From NCBI GenBank assembly GCA_029261925.1, contig JAJDAJ010000039.1:1-64000 (forward strand): a DNA stretch of 64,000 nucleotides, written 5' to 3'. A program made the translations under genes and the position numbers. This document shows positions 8,973-17,172 of this stretch, one piece after another (the first letter of the stretch is position 1; each line of letters begins with the position of its first letter). The DNA comes from Deltaproteobacteria bacterium (GTDB lineage Bacteria; Myxococcota_A; UBA9160; SZUA-336). The notes below the pieces were generated by a model that was given only the letters and a program-made list of their open reading frames with translations, searched no databases and was not told the DNA's origin.

Positions 8973-10748
8973 CTACGGGAACAGGACGTGCACCTCGTCG
9001 CCGTCGACCTCGACGCGACGCTCCAGGCGCGTGCCGTTCGAGAACGTGGCCACGAAGCTGCGCTCGCCGGGCGGGACGGGCAGCGCCACGATCGGCGTCA
9101 TGCCGATCGGATGCCCGTCGATCTCGATGTCGGCGGCGGGCACGGCGTTGATGAAGACCGGCACGCGCCCCGCCTCGGGCCCGGGAATCTGGCGCGGGCG
9201 CCCGCCCCGGATCTCGACGACGCGGAACCCGGCCAGCGCCAGCGGATCGTCCGCCCCGGACGGCACCCGGCGCCCCGCCGCGACGTCCATCGCGGGTCCG
9301 GCCGCCGCGGGCTCCGCCGGCGACGAGACCGGCTCCGGCGCAGCAGCGGGCGCCGGCGCATCGACCGCGGGCACTGGCCGCTGCACCACCACAGGTCCGG
9401 TCTCCGCCGGGGGAGCTGTGGGCTCCGGCGATACCCCCGCCACGGGCTCCGGCTCCGGCGCGACCGCCGGCTCCACCAGGGGAGCCACGGGCGCCGGCGA
9501 TACCCCGACCGCGGGCTCCGGCTCCGGCGCGACCGCTGCCTCCACCACGGGAGCCACCGGCGCCGGCGATACCCCCGCCGCGGGCTCCGGCTCCGGCGCA
9601 ACCGCCGGCTCCACCACGGGAGCCACCGGCTCCGGCGAAACCCCCGCCACGGGCTCCGGCTCCGGCGCGACCGCTGCCTCCACCACGGGCGCCACGGGCG
9701 CCGGCGATACCCCCGCCACGGGCTCCGGCTCCGGCGCGACCGCCGCCAGCGGTCCGGCTGCGCCGTCCACTTGCTCCGCGGCGTTCGCATCGCCGGGGAG
9801 CGGCGCGGGAGACTGTGTCGTCGCCAGCTCCCTGGGCGCCGCGCGCTGCGGCGGCGGGGAGTCCACCGGGCCGATCTCGGGTGCAGGCGCAGCAGCCGTC
9901 TCGGGCGCGGGCGCGGCGCCCGGATCGCCCCGGGTGCCCAGCCAGAGAGCCCCGAGCAGCACGAGCAGGCCCAGGGCCGCCAGGGCCGCGCCGCCGGCCC
10001 ACAGGGCCAGCGAGTGATCCGGCGACTCGGTCGCGGCGCGCTGCACCTTCGCGGGGGCCTCCGCCGGGTCCAGGCGCTCGCGCGCGAGCTCCTGCAGGCG
10101 CAGCGGATTGCCGCCCGAGGCCCGCGCCAGCCTCCAGAGCGCCAGGGCTCCGAAGCGTGCCCGAACGCGCCCGGGCGCGACGACCATGGCCAGGCGCGCA
10201 CGCACGTACTCGGCGACCTCGGAGCGGCGCATCGGCGTCTTCAGCCGCACCTGCGTCATGCGCGGATCGACACGCTCCTCGGCATCCGAGCGCACGACCA
10301 CGGCCTGCACGGAGCCCGAGCGCGCGCACAGTGCCAGCAGTGCGCGCAGCGTCTCGGCCGAGAGGTCGTCTGCGTCGTCGATCAGCAGCAGGAGCCCCGC
10401 ATGCTGGCCCGCGGTCCGGGTCGCCGCAGCCAGGCGCAGCAGCTCCTCGGCGGGCTCGTCGGAGCGAGGCGCGCCGAGCGCCTGAAGGGCCGATGCGCAG
10501 ACGTCCTCGAGCCCGTGGCCGGTGCCGCTCAGCTCGGCGCAGAGCAGCCGTCCCTCGACGGTGCGCCGCAGCAGGCGCAGCAGGAGCGTCTTGCCGATCC
10601 CCCGCGGGCCACAGAAGACGATCAGCGGATCCTCGTCCTGGATGGCCGCCTCGAGCTCGTTCTGCGCACGCACGCTCGCCCGACGCGGGACGTACATGGC
10701 CGTCGCCGGTTCGAGCTCGAACGGATCAGGGCCTGCGTGGCGCCTCAA
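8973..10748 (-). CDS. Membrane ExeA-like AAA ATPase with Pro-rich repeats and PEGA domain
   Basis: The product has 591 residues. The N-terminus (PDPFELEPATAMYVP) resembles ExeA/GspA ATPases. Walker A is GPRGIGKT (47-54), Walker B is LLLLIDDAD (119-127), and a helical lid has EVAEYVRARL. One membrane helix spans about 246-271. Residues about 275-505 are Pro/Ala/Glu-rich, including five near-identical units beginning VAPEPEP. A C-terminal PEGA domain covers about 515-591 (PAADIEIDGHPIGMTPIVAL). The likely topology is cytoplasmic ATPase, helix, periplasm-spanning linker, PEGA in the periplasm. ExeA itself ends in a peptidoglycan-binding domain and helps place the type II secretin. The start is TTG at 10748, with GGAG 8 bases upstream; starting there keeps the conserved N-terminus. 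Confidence 0.8.
   Translation of the reverse strand: MRRHAGPDPFELEPATAMYVPRRASVRAQNELEAAIQDEDPLIVFCGPRGIGKTLLLRLLRRTVEGRLLCAELSGTGHGLEDVCASALQALGAPRSDEPAEELLRLAAATRTAGQHAGLLLLIDDADDLSAETLRALLALCARSGSVQAVVVRSDAEERVDPRMTQVRLKTPMRRSEVAEYVRARLAMVVAPGRVRARFGALALWRLARASGGNPLRLQELARERLDPAEAPAKVQRAATESPDHSLALWAGGAALAALGLLVLLGALWLGTRGDPGAAPAPETAAAPAPEIGPVDSPPPQRAAPRELATTQSPAPLPGDANAAEQVDGAAGPLAAVAPEPEPVAGVSPAPVAPVVEAAVAPEPEPVAGVSPEPVAPVVEPAVAPEPEPAAGVSPAPVAPVVEAAVAPEPEPAVGVSPAPVAPLVEPAVAPEPEPVAGVSPEPTAPPAETGPVVVQRPVPAVDAPAPAAAPEPVSSPAEPAAAGPAMDVAAGRRVPSGADDPLALAGFRVVEIRGGRPRQIPGPEAGRVPVFINAVPAADIEIDGHPIGMTPIVALPVPPGERSFVATFSNGTRLERRVEVDGDEVHVLFP
9421..9755 (-). repeat. 69-bp in-frame tandem repeat in the ATPase linker
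   Basis: Units start at 9421, 9490, 9559, 9628 and 9697 (the last partial). Each encodes 23 residues of the pattern VAPEPEP-x-x-GVSP-x-P-VAP-x-VE-x-A. Units differ by a few substitutions. They form the Pro-rich linker between the membrane helix and the PEGA domain, and copy number could vary between strains. Confidence 0.9.
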
Positions 10749-10752
10749 GGGT

Positions 10753-10800
10753 GGTTCTCCGTCTCAGGCGAGCGAGGGTTCTCCGTCTCAGGCGAGCGAG
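10753..10800 (-). repeat. Perfect 24-bp tandem duplication of the leader and SD
   Basis: Two identical 24-base copies (10753-10776 and 10777-10800) sit just upstream of the TTG start of the ExeA-like ATPase. On the coding strand each ends in GGAGAACC, so the Shine-Dalgarno site is duplicated. The near copy is at working distance from the TTG. Confidence 0.9.
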
Positions 10801-10876
10801 GAGTGTAGCCCGGGTCCCCCGCAGGCCGCCGACCCGGCCGATGCGAGAGGCGCACGAAAGCGGCAAGCTCGGTCAG

Positions 10877-13522
10877 ATGAAGACGGAAAAGCCACAGGCG
10901 GTCCACCGCGGGGACTACAGGCTCCCCGACTATCTGATCGACAGCGTGGACCTGCACTTCGACCTGGGTGACGAGCTCACGGTCGTCGTGGCGACGCTGG
11001 GAGTCCGGCGCAACCCGCGGGTCCATGGCGACCCGCCGCCGCTCGAGCTCGACGGAGAGGAGCTGGAGCTGCACGAGGTGCGCCTCGACGGGCGCCGTCT
11101 GGAGCCGCACGAGTATCACCGGACCGACGAGAAGCTGATCGTCGAGCGGGTTCCCGAGCGCTTCGAGCTGGAGACAGTCGTCTCGATCCGCCCGCAGGAC
11201 AACACCGAGCTGTCCGGGCTGTACCGCTCCAGCGGCTGCTTCTGCACCCAGTGCGAGGCCATGGGCTTCCGACGCATCACCTACTTCCTCGACCGGCCCG
11301 ACGTCATGGCGCGCTTCCGGACGACGATCGTCGCCCGCACCGGGCGTTGCCCCGTGCTGCTGTCCAACGGCAACCGCGCCGCGGGCGGCGAGCTGGCGGA
11401 CGGCTGGCACTGGGTGCGCTGGGAGGATCCGCACCCGAAGCCCTCGTACCTGTTCGCACTCGTCGCCGGCGATCTCCGCTGTCACACCGGGGAGTACGTC
11501 ACCCACTCCGGCCGCGAGGTTCGCCTCGAGATCTGGGTCGAGCCGCGGAACATCGACCGCTGCGAGCACGCCCTGCGCTCCCTGCAGCGCGCCATGCGCT
11601 GGGACGAGGAGACCTTCGGCCTGGAGTACGACCTCGACGTCTACATGATCGTGGCGGTCAACGACTTCAACATGGGCGCCATGGAGAACAAGGGGCTGAA
11701 CGTCTTCAACTCCAAGTTCGTCCTGGCGCTGCCGGAGACGGCGACGGACGACGACTACGAGAGCATCGAGGGCGTGATCGGGCACGAGTACTTCCACAAC
11801 TGGACGGGGAACCGGGTCACCTGCCGCGACTGGTTCCAGCTCACGCTCAAGGAGGGCCTGACGGTCTTTCGCGATCAGGAGTTCACGGCCGACATGACTT
11901 CGGCCGCCGTCAAGCGCATCGCCGACGTGCGCGTACTGCGCACCTCGCAGTTCCCCGAGGATGCCGGGCCGATGGCGCACCCGATCCGGCCCGAGTCGTA
12001 CATCTCGATGGACAACTTCTACACCGCCACGGTCTACGAGAAGGGCGCGGAGGTGGTGCGCATGTACCGGACGCTGCTCGGAGCCGACGGCTTCCGGCGC
12101 GGCATGGACCTGTACTTCGAGCGACACGACGGACAGGCGGTGACCTGCGACGACTTCCGCGTGGCCATGGCGGACGCGAACGGCGCCGACCTCGAGCAGT
12201 TCGGCCGCTGGTACGAGCAGGCCGGCACCCCGGTTCTCGAGGCCGAGGACAGCCACGACCCGGCGTCGGGTCGGTACGAGCTGGTGCTGCGCCAGCGAGC
12301 GCCGGAGAGCGACGAGGACGGGCAGGACCGGGAGCCGCTGCACGTGCCGGTGGCGGTCGGTCTCGTCGGCGAGGCGGGCGACCTCCCCCTGAAGCTCGAG
12401 GGGGACGAAGGGGAGCCGCGGACCACGCGGATCCTGCAGCTCCGCGAGCCGGAGCAGCGCTTCGTCTTCCTGGACGTCCCGGAGCGACCCGTCCCGTCGC
12501 TGCTCCGCGGCTTCTCGGCTCCGGTCAAGCTGCGCGCGCGCCGCTCCCGCGGCGACCTGGCCTTCCTGGCCAGCCGGGATCCCGATCCATTCAACCGCTG
12601 GGACGCGGGCCAGGCCCTCGCGACCAGCCTGCTGCTCGAGATGGCCGCGACCTGGGCGAGCGGGGGAGAGCCACGCCTGGACCCGCTGCTGCTCGAGGTC
12701 TTCGGCCGCGTGCTGCGGGACCCCGGCATCGACGACTCGCTGCGTGCCCTGGCGCTCACCCTGCCCTCCGAGCGTGTTCTCGCGCAGGAGATGAGCGTGG
12801 TCGATCCCGACGCGCTGCACGCCGCACGGGAGCACGCACTGATGCAGCTCGCCGGCGCCTGGCGCGAGCAGCTGGAGCAGACCGTCGAGGCGTGCCGGGC
12901 GCGGGGCGGATACGCCAGCGACCGCGCGGCGATCGACCGCCGCCGGCTACGCAACACGGCGCTGGGCTACCTGGCGGCGCTCGGCGAGCGGGAGATCCGC
13001 ACGCGTCTGCTGGAGCAGCTCGAGAACGCCGACAACATGACCGACGCACAGACGGCCCTGACGCTCCTGGTAGAGCAGCCCAGCCGCGAGCGGGAGCGCG
13101 CGCTCGAGGACTTCCACACCCGCTGGCACGGGGATCCGCTCGTGCTCGACAAGTGGTTCTCGATCCAGGCGACCTCGACGGCTCCCGACACCTGCGACCG
13201 CGTGCTCGAGCTGGCGCAGCATCCGGACTTCACGCTGCGCAATCCCAACCGCGCCCGCGCGCTCGTGGGGGCGTTCGGGATGGGAAACCCGGTGCGCTTC
13301 CACGAGCCGGACGGCCGCGGCCACGCCTTCCTGGCCGAGCAGGTGCTCGCGCTCGACGCGCTCAATCCGCAGGTCGCCGCGCGGCTCGTCGCGGCGCTGA
13401 ACGACTGGCGGCGCTTCGACCCCTCACGCCGCCTGAGCATGCGCGGCCAGCTCGAGCGCATCGCCTCGTCCCCCGACCTGTCGACCGACGTGACCGAGAT
13501 CGTGCAGCGCGCCCTCGGCTAG
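10877..13522 (+). CDS. pepN: Aminopeptidase N (M1 zinc metallopeptidase)
   Basis: The product has 881 residues, close to E. coli PepN (870). The substrate-anchoring GAMEN motif is at about 268-272. The zinc site is HEYFHNWTGNRV (HExxH at about 302-306) with the third ligand Glu 18 residues on in KEGLTVFRDQEF. It removes N-terminal residues from peptides in the cytoplasm. The ATG at 10877 was chosen because the next residues (KPQAVHRGDYRLPDY) align with the start of PepN; an in-frame ATG at 10841 would add 12 residues. The TAG stop is embedded in CTAGCAGCTGCTGA, a copy of the short repeat described for this window. Confidence 0.95.
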   Translation: MKTEKPQAVHRGDYRLPDYLIDSVDLHFDLGDELTVVVATLGVRRNPRVHGDPPPLELDGEELELHEVRLDGRRLEPHEYHRTDEKLIVERVPERFELETVVSIRPQDNTELSGLYRSSGCFCTQCEAMGFRRITYFLDRPDVMARFRTTIVARTGRCPVLLSNGNRAAGGELADGWHWVRWEDPHPKPSYLFALVAGDLRCHTGEYVTHSGREVRLEIWVEPRNIDRCEHALRSLQRAMRWDEETFGLEYDLDVYMIVAVNDFNMGAMENKGLNVFNSKFVLALPETATDDDYESIEGVIGHEYFHNWTGNRVTCRDWFQLTLKEGLTVFRDQEFTADMTSAAVKRIADVRVLRTSQFPEDAGPMAHPIRPESYISMDNFYTATVYEKGAEVVRMYRTLLGADGFRRGMDLYFERHDGQAVTCDDFRVAMADANGADLEQFGRWYEQAGTPVLEAEDSHDPASGRYELVLRQRAPESDEDGQDREPLHVPVAVGLVGEAGDLPLKLEGDEGEPRTTRILQLREPEQRFVFLDVPERPVPSLLRGFSAPVKLRARRSRGDLAFLASRDPDPFNRWDAGQALATSLLLEMAATWASGGEPRLDPLLLEVFGRVLRDPGIDDSLRALALTLPSERVLAQEMSVVDPDALHAAREHALMQLAGAWREQLEQTVEACRARGGYASDRAAIDRRRLRNTALGYLAALGEREIRTRLLEQLENADNMTDAQTALTLLVEQPSRERERALEDFHTRWHGDPLVLDKWFSIQATSTAPDTCDRVLELAQHPDFTLRNPNRARALVGAFGMGNPVRFHEPDGRGHAFLAEQVLALDALNPQVAARLVAALNDWRRFDPSRRLSMRGQLERIASSPDLSTDVTEIVQRALG

Positions 13523-13532
13523 CAGCTGCTGA
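13519..13532. repeat. CTAGCAGCTGCTGA repeat at the pepN stop
   Basis: The sequence matches the outer end of the inverted-repeat element at 34444-34542 with one base missing. The pepN TAG is bases 2-4 of the copy. A GC-rich run of CCGCG units follows in the same 77-base convergent gap. Confidence 0.4.
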
Positions 13533-13599
13533 CGAACCCGCTCCCGCCGCGCCGCGCCGCGCCGCGCGGGCCACGCGTCCGGGAATCTCGCGCCAGTGC

Positions 13600-14721
13600 T
13601 CAGGCGTGCGCGGGCTCGTACTTCTCGAGCTCGGGCAGGACCTCGCGTCCCAGGATCTCGATGGTGCGCATCACGGATTCGTGCGCGTGGTGGCCGAACT
13701 GCACGTAGCAGATCAGCTGATCGACGCCGAGATCGGCGTAGTGCTTCATCTTCTGGAAGCAGCGCTCGGCATCGCCCACGACCAGCATGTCCGCGTCGTG
13801 GAAGTGCTGAACGGGAACGTCGCCCTCCATCAGCGGCTTGAGCAGCGGGAACGTCTGCTCCTGCTCCTCCGCGCTCAGGTGCGGCAGCTCCCAGTCGAGC
13901 GTGAACTGCGCCAGGTGCTGGTACCACCAGGCAACTGACTCCCAGATACCGTTGGCCTCGGCCTGCTCCATGCTGTCGGCGCAGTGCACGAGCGTGTAGG
14001 CCGCGACCTTGTTCGTCGTGACGTCGGTCAGCGGCTTGGCCGTGACCGACGCGCTGCGGTAGGCCGCGATCTGCTGCGCCATTCGCTCGAGCGGTTGCAT
14101 GATCGAGAAGCTCAGCAGGCCGAGACCGTTGGAGCCCGCCACCTCGGCCGAGCCGTCCGAGGTGGCCGCCATCCAGCACGGAGGGTGCGGGTCCTGCACC
14201 GGCTTGGGCGTGACGATGCGCTCGGGGAACTGGAAGCTCGGCGAGTCCCAGGAGAAGCGCTCCTCGCGCCACATCCCGCAGACGATCTCGATCGCCTCCC
14301 GCCACTGATCCCGCGATTTCTCGCGATCCACGTGGAAGGCCGTCTGCTCCATCGGCGTGGAACGCCCCGTGCCCCACTCCACGCGCCCTCCCGAGAGCAC
14401 GTCGACCGTCGCCACCTTCTCGGCGATGCGGGCCGGGTGCGTGAACCCGAAGGGTGCCAGCGTCACGCCGAAGCCGAGGCGGATCTGCTCGGTGCACTGC
14501 GTGAGCGCGCCCAGCAGCACCTCCGGCGCCGGGCAGTGCGAACGGCCCGCCCGGAAGTGGTGCTCGACGGCCCAGATCGTGTGGAAGCCCAGGCTGTCGG
14601 CGAGCTTGATCTGCTCGACCGCCTCCCGGTAGGCGCGCTGCTCGCGCTCGCGTTGCCCATAAGGGTGGGGCCGGGGCCAGGGCTGGGGCGCGTCCACTTC
14701 GTACAGGAGGTCGAGCTTCAT
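13600..14721 (-). CDS. LLM class (luciferase-like) flavin-dependent oxidoreductase
   Basis: The product has 373 residues with a TIM-barrel pattern typical of bacterial luciferase-like monooxygenases: EQIKLADSLGFHTIWAVEHH, then IRLGFGVTLAPFGFTHPARI, and a later VEWGTGRSTPMEQTAF. It should bind FMN or F420 and act as an oxygenase or reductase on an organic substrate; sequence alone does not say which. It diverges from the acyl-CoA dehydrogenase pair across 113 bases, which may indicate a shared catabolic function. The neighbouring convergent gene is pepN. Confidence 0.87.
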   Translation of the reverse strand: MKLDLLYEVDAPQPWPRPHPYGQREREQRAYREAVEQIKLADSLGFHTIWAVEHHFRAGRSHCPAPEVLLGALTQCTEQIRLGFGVTLAPFGFTHPARIAEKVATVDVLSGGRVEWGTGRSTPMEQTAFHVDREKSRDQWREAIEIVCGMWREERFSWDSPSFQFPERIVTPKPVQDPHPPCWMAATSDGSAEVAGSNGLGLLSFSIMQPLERMAQQIAAYRSASVTAKPLTDVTTNKVAAYTLVHCADSMEQAEANGIWESVAWWYQHLAQFTLDWELPHLSAEEQEQTFPLLKPLMEGDVPVQHFHDADMLVVGDAERCFQKMKHYADLGVDQLICYVQFGHHAHESVMRTIEILGREVLPELEKYEPAHA

Positions 14722-14785
14722 GCGGCGAGCCTACTTCGGCGGATCCGGACGGGTCAATCTGGCAGCCCCGGCGGGGGCCCGCGGC

Positions 14786-14812
14786 CTGGCAGTGGTGCGA
14801 CCCGTATAGAAT
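14786..14812 (+). promoter_or_regulatory. Candidate sigma-70 promoter of the acyl-CoA dehydrogenase pair
   Basis: A TAGAAT hexamer (14807-14812, five of six matches to the -10 consensus) lies 22 bases before the ATG at 14835. CTGGCA (14786-14791) is a possible but weak -35 at 15-bp spacing. The following TGGAGG is the SD. Confidence 0.4.
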
Positions 14813-14834
14813 GCGCGCTCCCCCTGGAGGCGTC

Positions 14835-15911
14835 ATGGACTTCGGTCTTTCCGAGGAGCAGGAGCTGCTGCAGGAGACTGTCGGCAGCTTCGTCGATAAC
14901 GAGTGCCCGCCCACACGCGTCCGCGAGATCTTCGACGCGGGAGCGGGGCACGATCCCACGGTGTGGAAGGGCCTCGCCGAGATGGGGATCGCGGGCCTGA
15001 TCGTTCCCGAGGAGTACGGCGGGGCCGGGCTGGGATCTCTCGATCTCGCGCTGGTCGCGGAGGAGTTCGGCCGGGGCGCCGTTCCCGGGCCGTTCCTGGC
15101 ACACGCCCTGGCGTGCCGGGCGCTGCTGCTCGGCGGAAGCCCGGAGCAGCGCTCGCGCTGGCTGCCTCGACTCGCCACCGCGGACGCGATCGGCAGCGTG
15201 GCGCTCTGCGAGGCCGGCGACGCCTGGGACCCGCAGGACTGGAGCCTCGAGGTGCGCGACGGCCGCGCGAGCGGCCGCAAGCCGCTGACCCCGAGCGCCG
15301 ACCTGGCCGACGTGATCGCGGTCGGCACGAGCGACGGCATGGCGCTGGTGGAGCGTGGCGCCGACGGGGTCTCGATCGAGCCTTTCGACGGCATCGACCG
15401 CACGCGGCCCTGCGCGACCCTGGTGCTCCAGGACGCGGCGGTCGAGCCGCTCGCCGACGGCGCCGCCGCCGCGCGCGGCGTGCGCGACCTGGGCCTGGTG
15501 CTGCTCGCTGCCGATGCGCTCGGCGGGGGCTGGAAGCTGATCCGCATGACCATCGACTACCTGGGTCAGCGCGAGCAGTTCGGCATGCCGCTCACGCAGT
15601 TCCAGGGCATCAAGCACCAGATCACCAACCTGGCGACCGAGCTCGAGCCGGCGCGCGCGCTCGTCTGGTACGCGGCGCACGCCCTGGACCACGTACCCGC
15701 CGAGAGCGAGCGCGCCGCCGCGATCGCCAAGGCCCACCTGACCGACCGCGCCATGGACGTGGCGCGCGAGTCCGTCGAGCTGCACGGCGGCATCGGCTTC
15801 ACCTGGGAGTGCGACGTGCAGATCTGGTACAAGCGGCAGATGTTCAACCGCGCCTTCCTCGGGAGCCCGCGCGTGCACCGCGAGCGCAGCGCCGTGCTGG
15901 CGGGCTGGTAA
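14835..15911 (+). CDS. Acyl-CoA dehydrogenase family protein (first of tandem pair)
   Basis: The product has 358 residues. It starts MDFGLSEEQELLQETV and carries the family's IVPEEYGGAGLG, the FAD-contact region REQFGMPLTQFQGIKHQI and the C-terminal VELHGGIGFTWE. It resembles the smaller FadE28-like subunits of actinobacterial heteromeric acyl-CoA dehydrogenases. The ATG at 14835 has GGAGG five bases upstream; a longer frame from 14811 lacks support. It oxidises acyl-CoA to enoyl-CoA using FAD. The second acyl-CoA dehydrogenase gene starts 7 bases after its stop, so the two proteins probably form an alpha2beta2 enzyme, as in the sterol side-chain degradation set. Confidence 0.87.
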   Translation: MDFGLSEEQELLQETVGSFVDNECPPTRVREIFDAGAGHDPTVWKGLAEMGIAGLIVPEEYGGAGLGSLDLALVAEEFGRGAVPGPFLAHALACRALLLGGSPEQRSRWLPRLATADAIGSVALCEAGDAWDPQDWSLEVRDGRASGRKPLTPSADLADVIAVGTSDGMALVERGADGVSIEPFDGIDRTRPCATLVLQDAAVEPLADGAAAARGVRDLGLVLLAADALGGGWKLIRMTIDYLGQREQFGMPLTQFQGIKHQITNLATELEPARALVWYAAHALDHVPAESERAAAIAKAHLTDRAMDVARESVELHGGIGFTWECDVQIWYKRQMFNRAFLGSPRVHRERSAVLAGW

Positions 15912-15917
15912 GCGGCC

Positions 15918-17135
15918 GTGGACCTGACCTACGGCGAGGAGTACGAGCACTACCGCGACGAGGTCCGCTCGTTCCTGCGCGAGCACTGGAAGTGGAGCGC
16001 CGCCAACCCGCCCCCGCCCGAGCAGGCGGCGACGTTCCGCGAGCTGGCGATCGAGCGCGGCTACGTCTACCGCGACATCCCGCGGCAGTGGGGCGGCTCC
16101 GAGCAGCCGCCGGATCCGCTGCGCGATGACATCCTGCGCGCCGAGTTCTTCACCGCGGGCGCTCCCATGGGGGCCGGCGGGATCGGTCCGGTGATGGTCG
16201 TGCCCACGCTGCTCGAGGAGGGCACCGAGGAGCAGAAGGCTGAGTTCATCCCGCCGAGCCTCGACGGCCGCATGCGCTGGTGTCAGGGCTACAGCGAGCC
16301 CGGCTCCGGGAGCGACCTGGCATCACTGACCAGCCGCGCCGACATCGACGGCGACGAGTGGGTGATCAACGGACACAAGATCTGGACCACGGGCGCGCAC
16401 GAGGCGAACTTCATGTTCGGCCTGTTCCGCACCGAGCCCCACCAGACGCGACACGCGGGGATCTCGTACCTGCTGATCCCGATGCACCAGGAGGGCATCG
16501 AGGCGCGACCGCTGCGCCAGATGACCGGCCACATCGACTTCAACGAGGTGTTCTTCAGCGACGCCCGCACACCCGTGCGCTACACGGTGGGCAAGCGCGG
16601 GGAGGGGTGGCGCGTTTCGCGCACGACCCTCAAGCACGAGAGGAACCTGATCGGTGACCCGAGGAGGCTGCAGAACTCCTTCCGGGAGCTGGTCGAGCTC
16701 GCGCGCCGCCGCACGGTCGACGGGCGGCCGGCACTGGAGGATCCGTCGTTCCGCCAGCGCCTCGCGGAGCTCGAGGGCCACGTCCTGGCACAGCAGTACT
16801 CGGGCTACCGGCAGCTGACCGCGAACGTCCGCGGGGAGCAGATCAAGACGCTGATGCCGACCCTGATGAACAAGCTCTACACCACCGAGGTCACCAAGAC
16901 CCTCACGCGAGTTGCGTACGATCTGCTGGAGGCGGAGGGCGCACTGGTCGAGCCGGACCCCACGGCGCACTTCATCGGACAGATGGCCCGGGGTAGAACC
17001 GATGCGGAGACCTGGACCATGCAGTACATGTACTCGCACGGTACGGCGATCGCAGGTGGTGCCCCGAACATCCAGCGCAACATCATCGGAGAACGGGCGC
17101 TCGGCCTGCCGCGAGACATTCGCCTGGAGGGCTGA
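15918..17135 (+). CDS. Acyl-CoA dehydrogenase family protein (second of tandem pair)
   Basis: The product has 405 residues and starts at GTG 15918. The central domain has RWCQGYSEPGSGSDLASL and WVINGHKIWTTGAHEANFMF, which bind FAD and substrate. The C-terminus has AIAGGAPNIQRNIIGERALGLPRD. In single-chain enzymes the catalytic Glu sits just before Gly-Thr in this loop. Here that position is Ala-Gly-Gly, as in FadE29-type subunits that pair with a partner. With the preceding gene it likely forms a heteromeric dehydrogenase for a bulky acyl-CoA such as a steroid side chain; the substrate is an inference. Confidence 0.87.
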   Translation: MDLTYGEEYEHYRDEVRSFLREHWKWSAANPPPPEQAATFRELAIERGYVYRDIPRQWGGSEQPPDPLRDDILRAEFFTAGAPMGAGGIGPVMVVPTLLEEGTEEQKAEFIPPSLDGRMRWCQGYSEPGSGSDLASLTSRADIDGDEWVINGHKIWTTGAHEANFMFGLFRTEPHQTRHAGISYLLIPMHQEGIEARPLRQMTGHIDFNEVFFSDARTPVRYTVGKRGEGWRVSRTTLKHERNLIGDPRRLQNSFRELVELARRRTVDGRPALEDPSFRQRLAELEGHVLAQQYSGYRQLTANVRGEQIKTLMPTLMNKLYTTEVTKTLTRVAYDLLEAEGALVEPDPTAHFIGQMARGRTDAETWTMQYMYSHGTAIAGGAPNIQRNIIGERALGLPRDIRLEG

Positions 17136-17172
17136 CGCCGCAGCGGCACGCCGCCGCTTCCTGAGCGCCGCC

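Noticed and set aside
9421..9755. The 69-bp repeats as a possible CRISPR or other array
   Set aside because: There are no spacers. The units are contiguous, in frame and encode the Pro-rich linker of the ATPase.
10745..12835. A 696-codon open frame antisense to pepN
   Set aside because: It lacks any family motif and lies wholly across pepN, which has complete zinc and GAMEN motifs. Its His/Arg/Val-rich composition is typical of the mirror frame of a GC-rich gene.
11251..13938. An 895-codon open frame overlapping pepN in another frame
   Set aside because: Low-complexity Arg/Gly/Pro composition and no motif; explained by the scarcity of stop codons at this GC content.
14780..14804. A sigma-54 type GG/GC promoter before the acyl-CoA dehydrogenase pair
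   Set aside because: TGGCAGTGGTGC resembles the motif, but the GG-to-GC spacing is too short.
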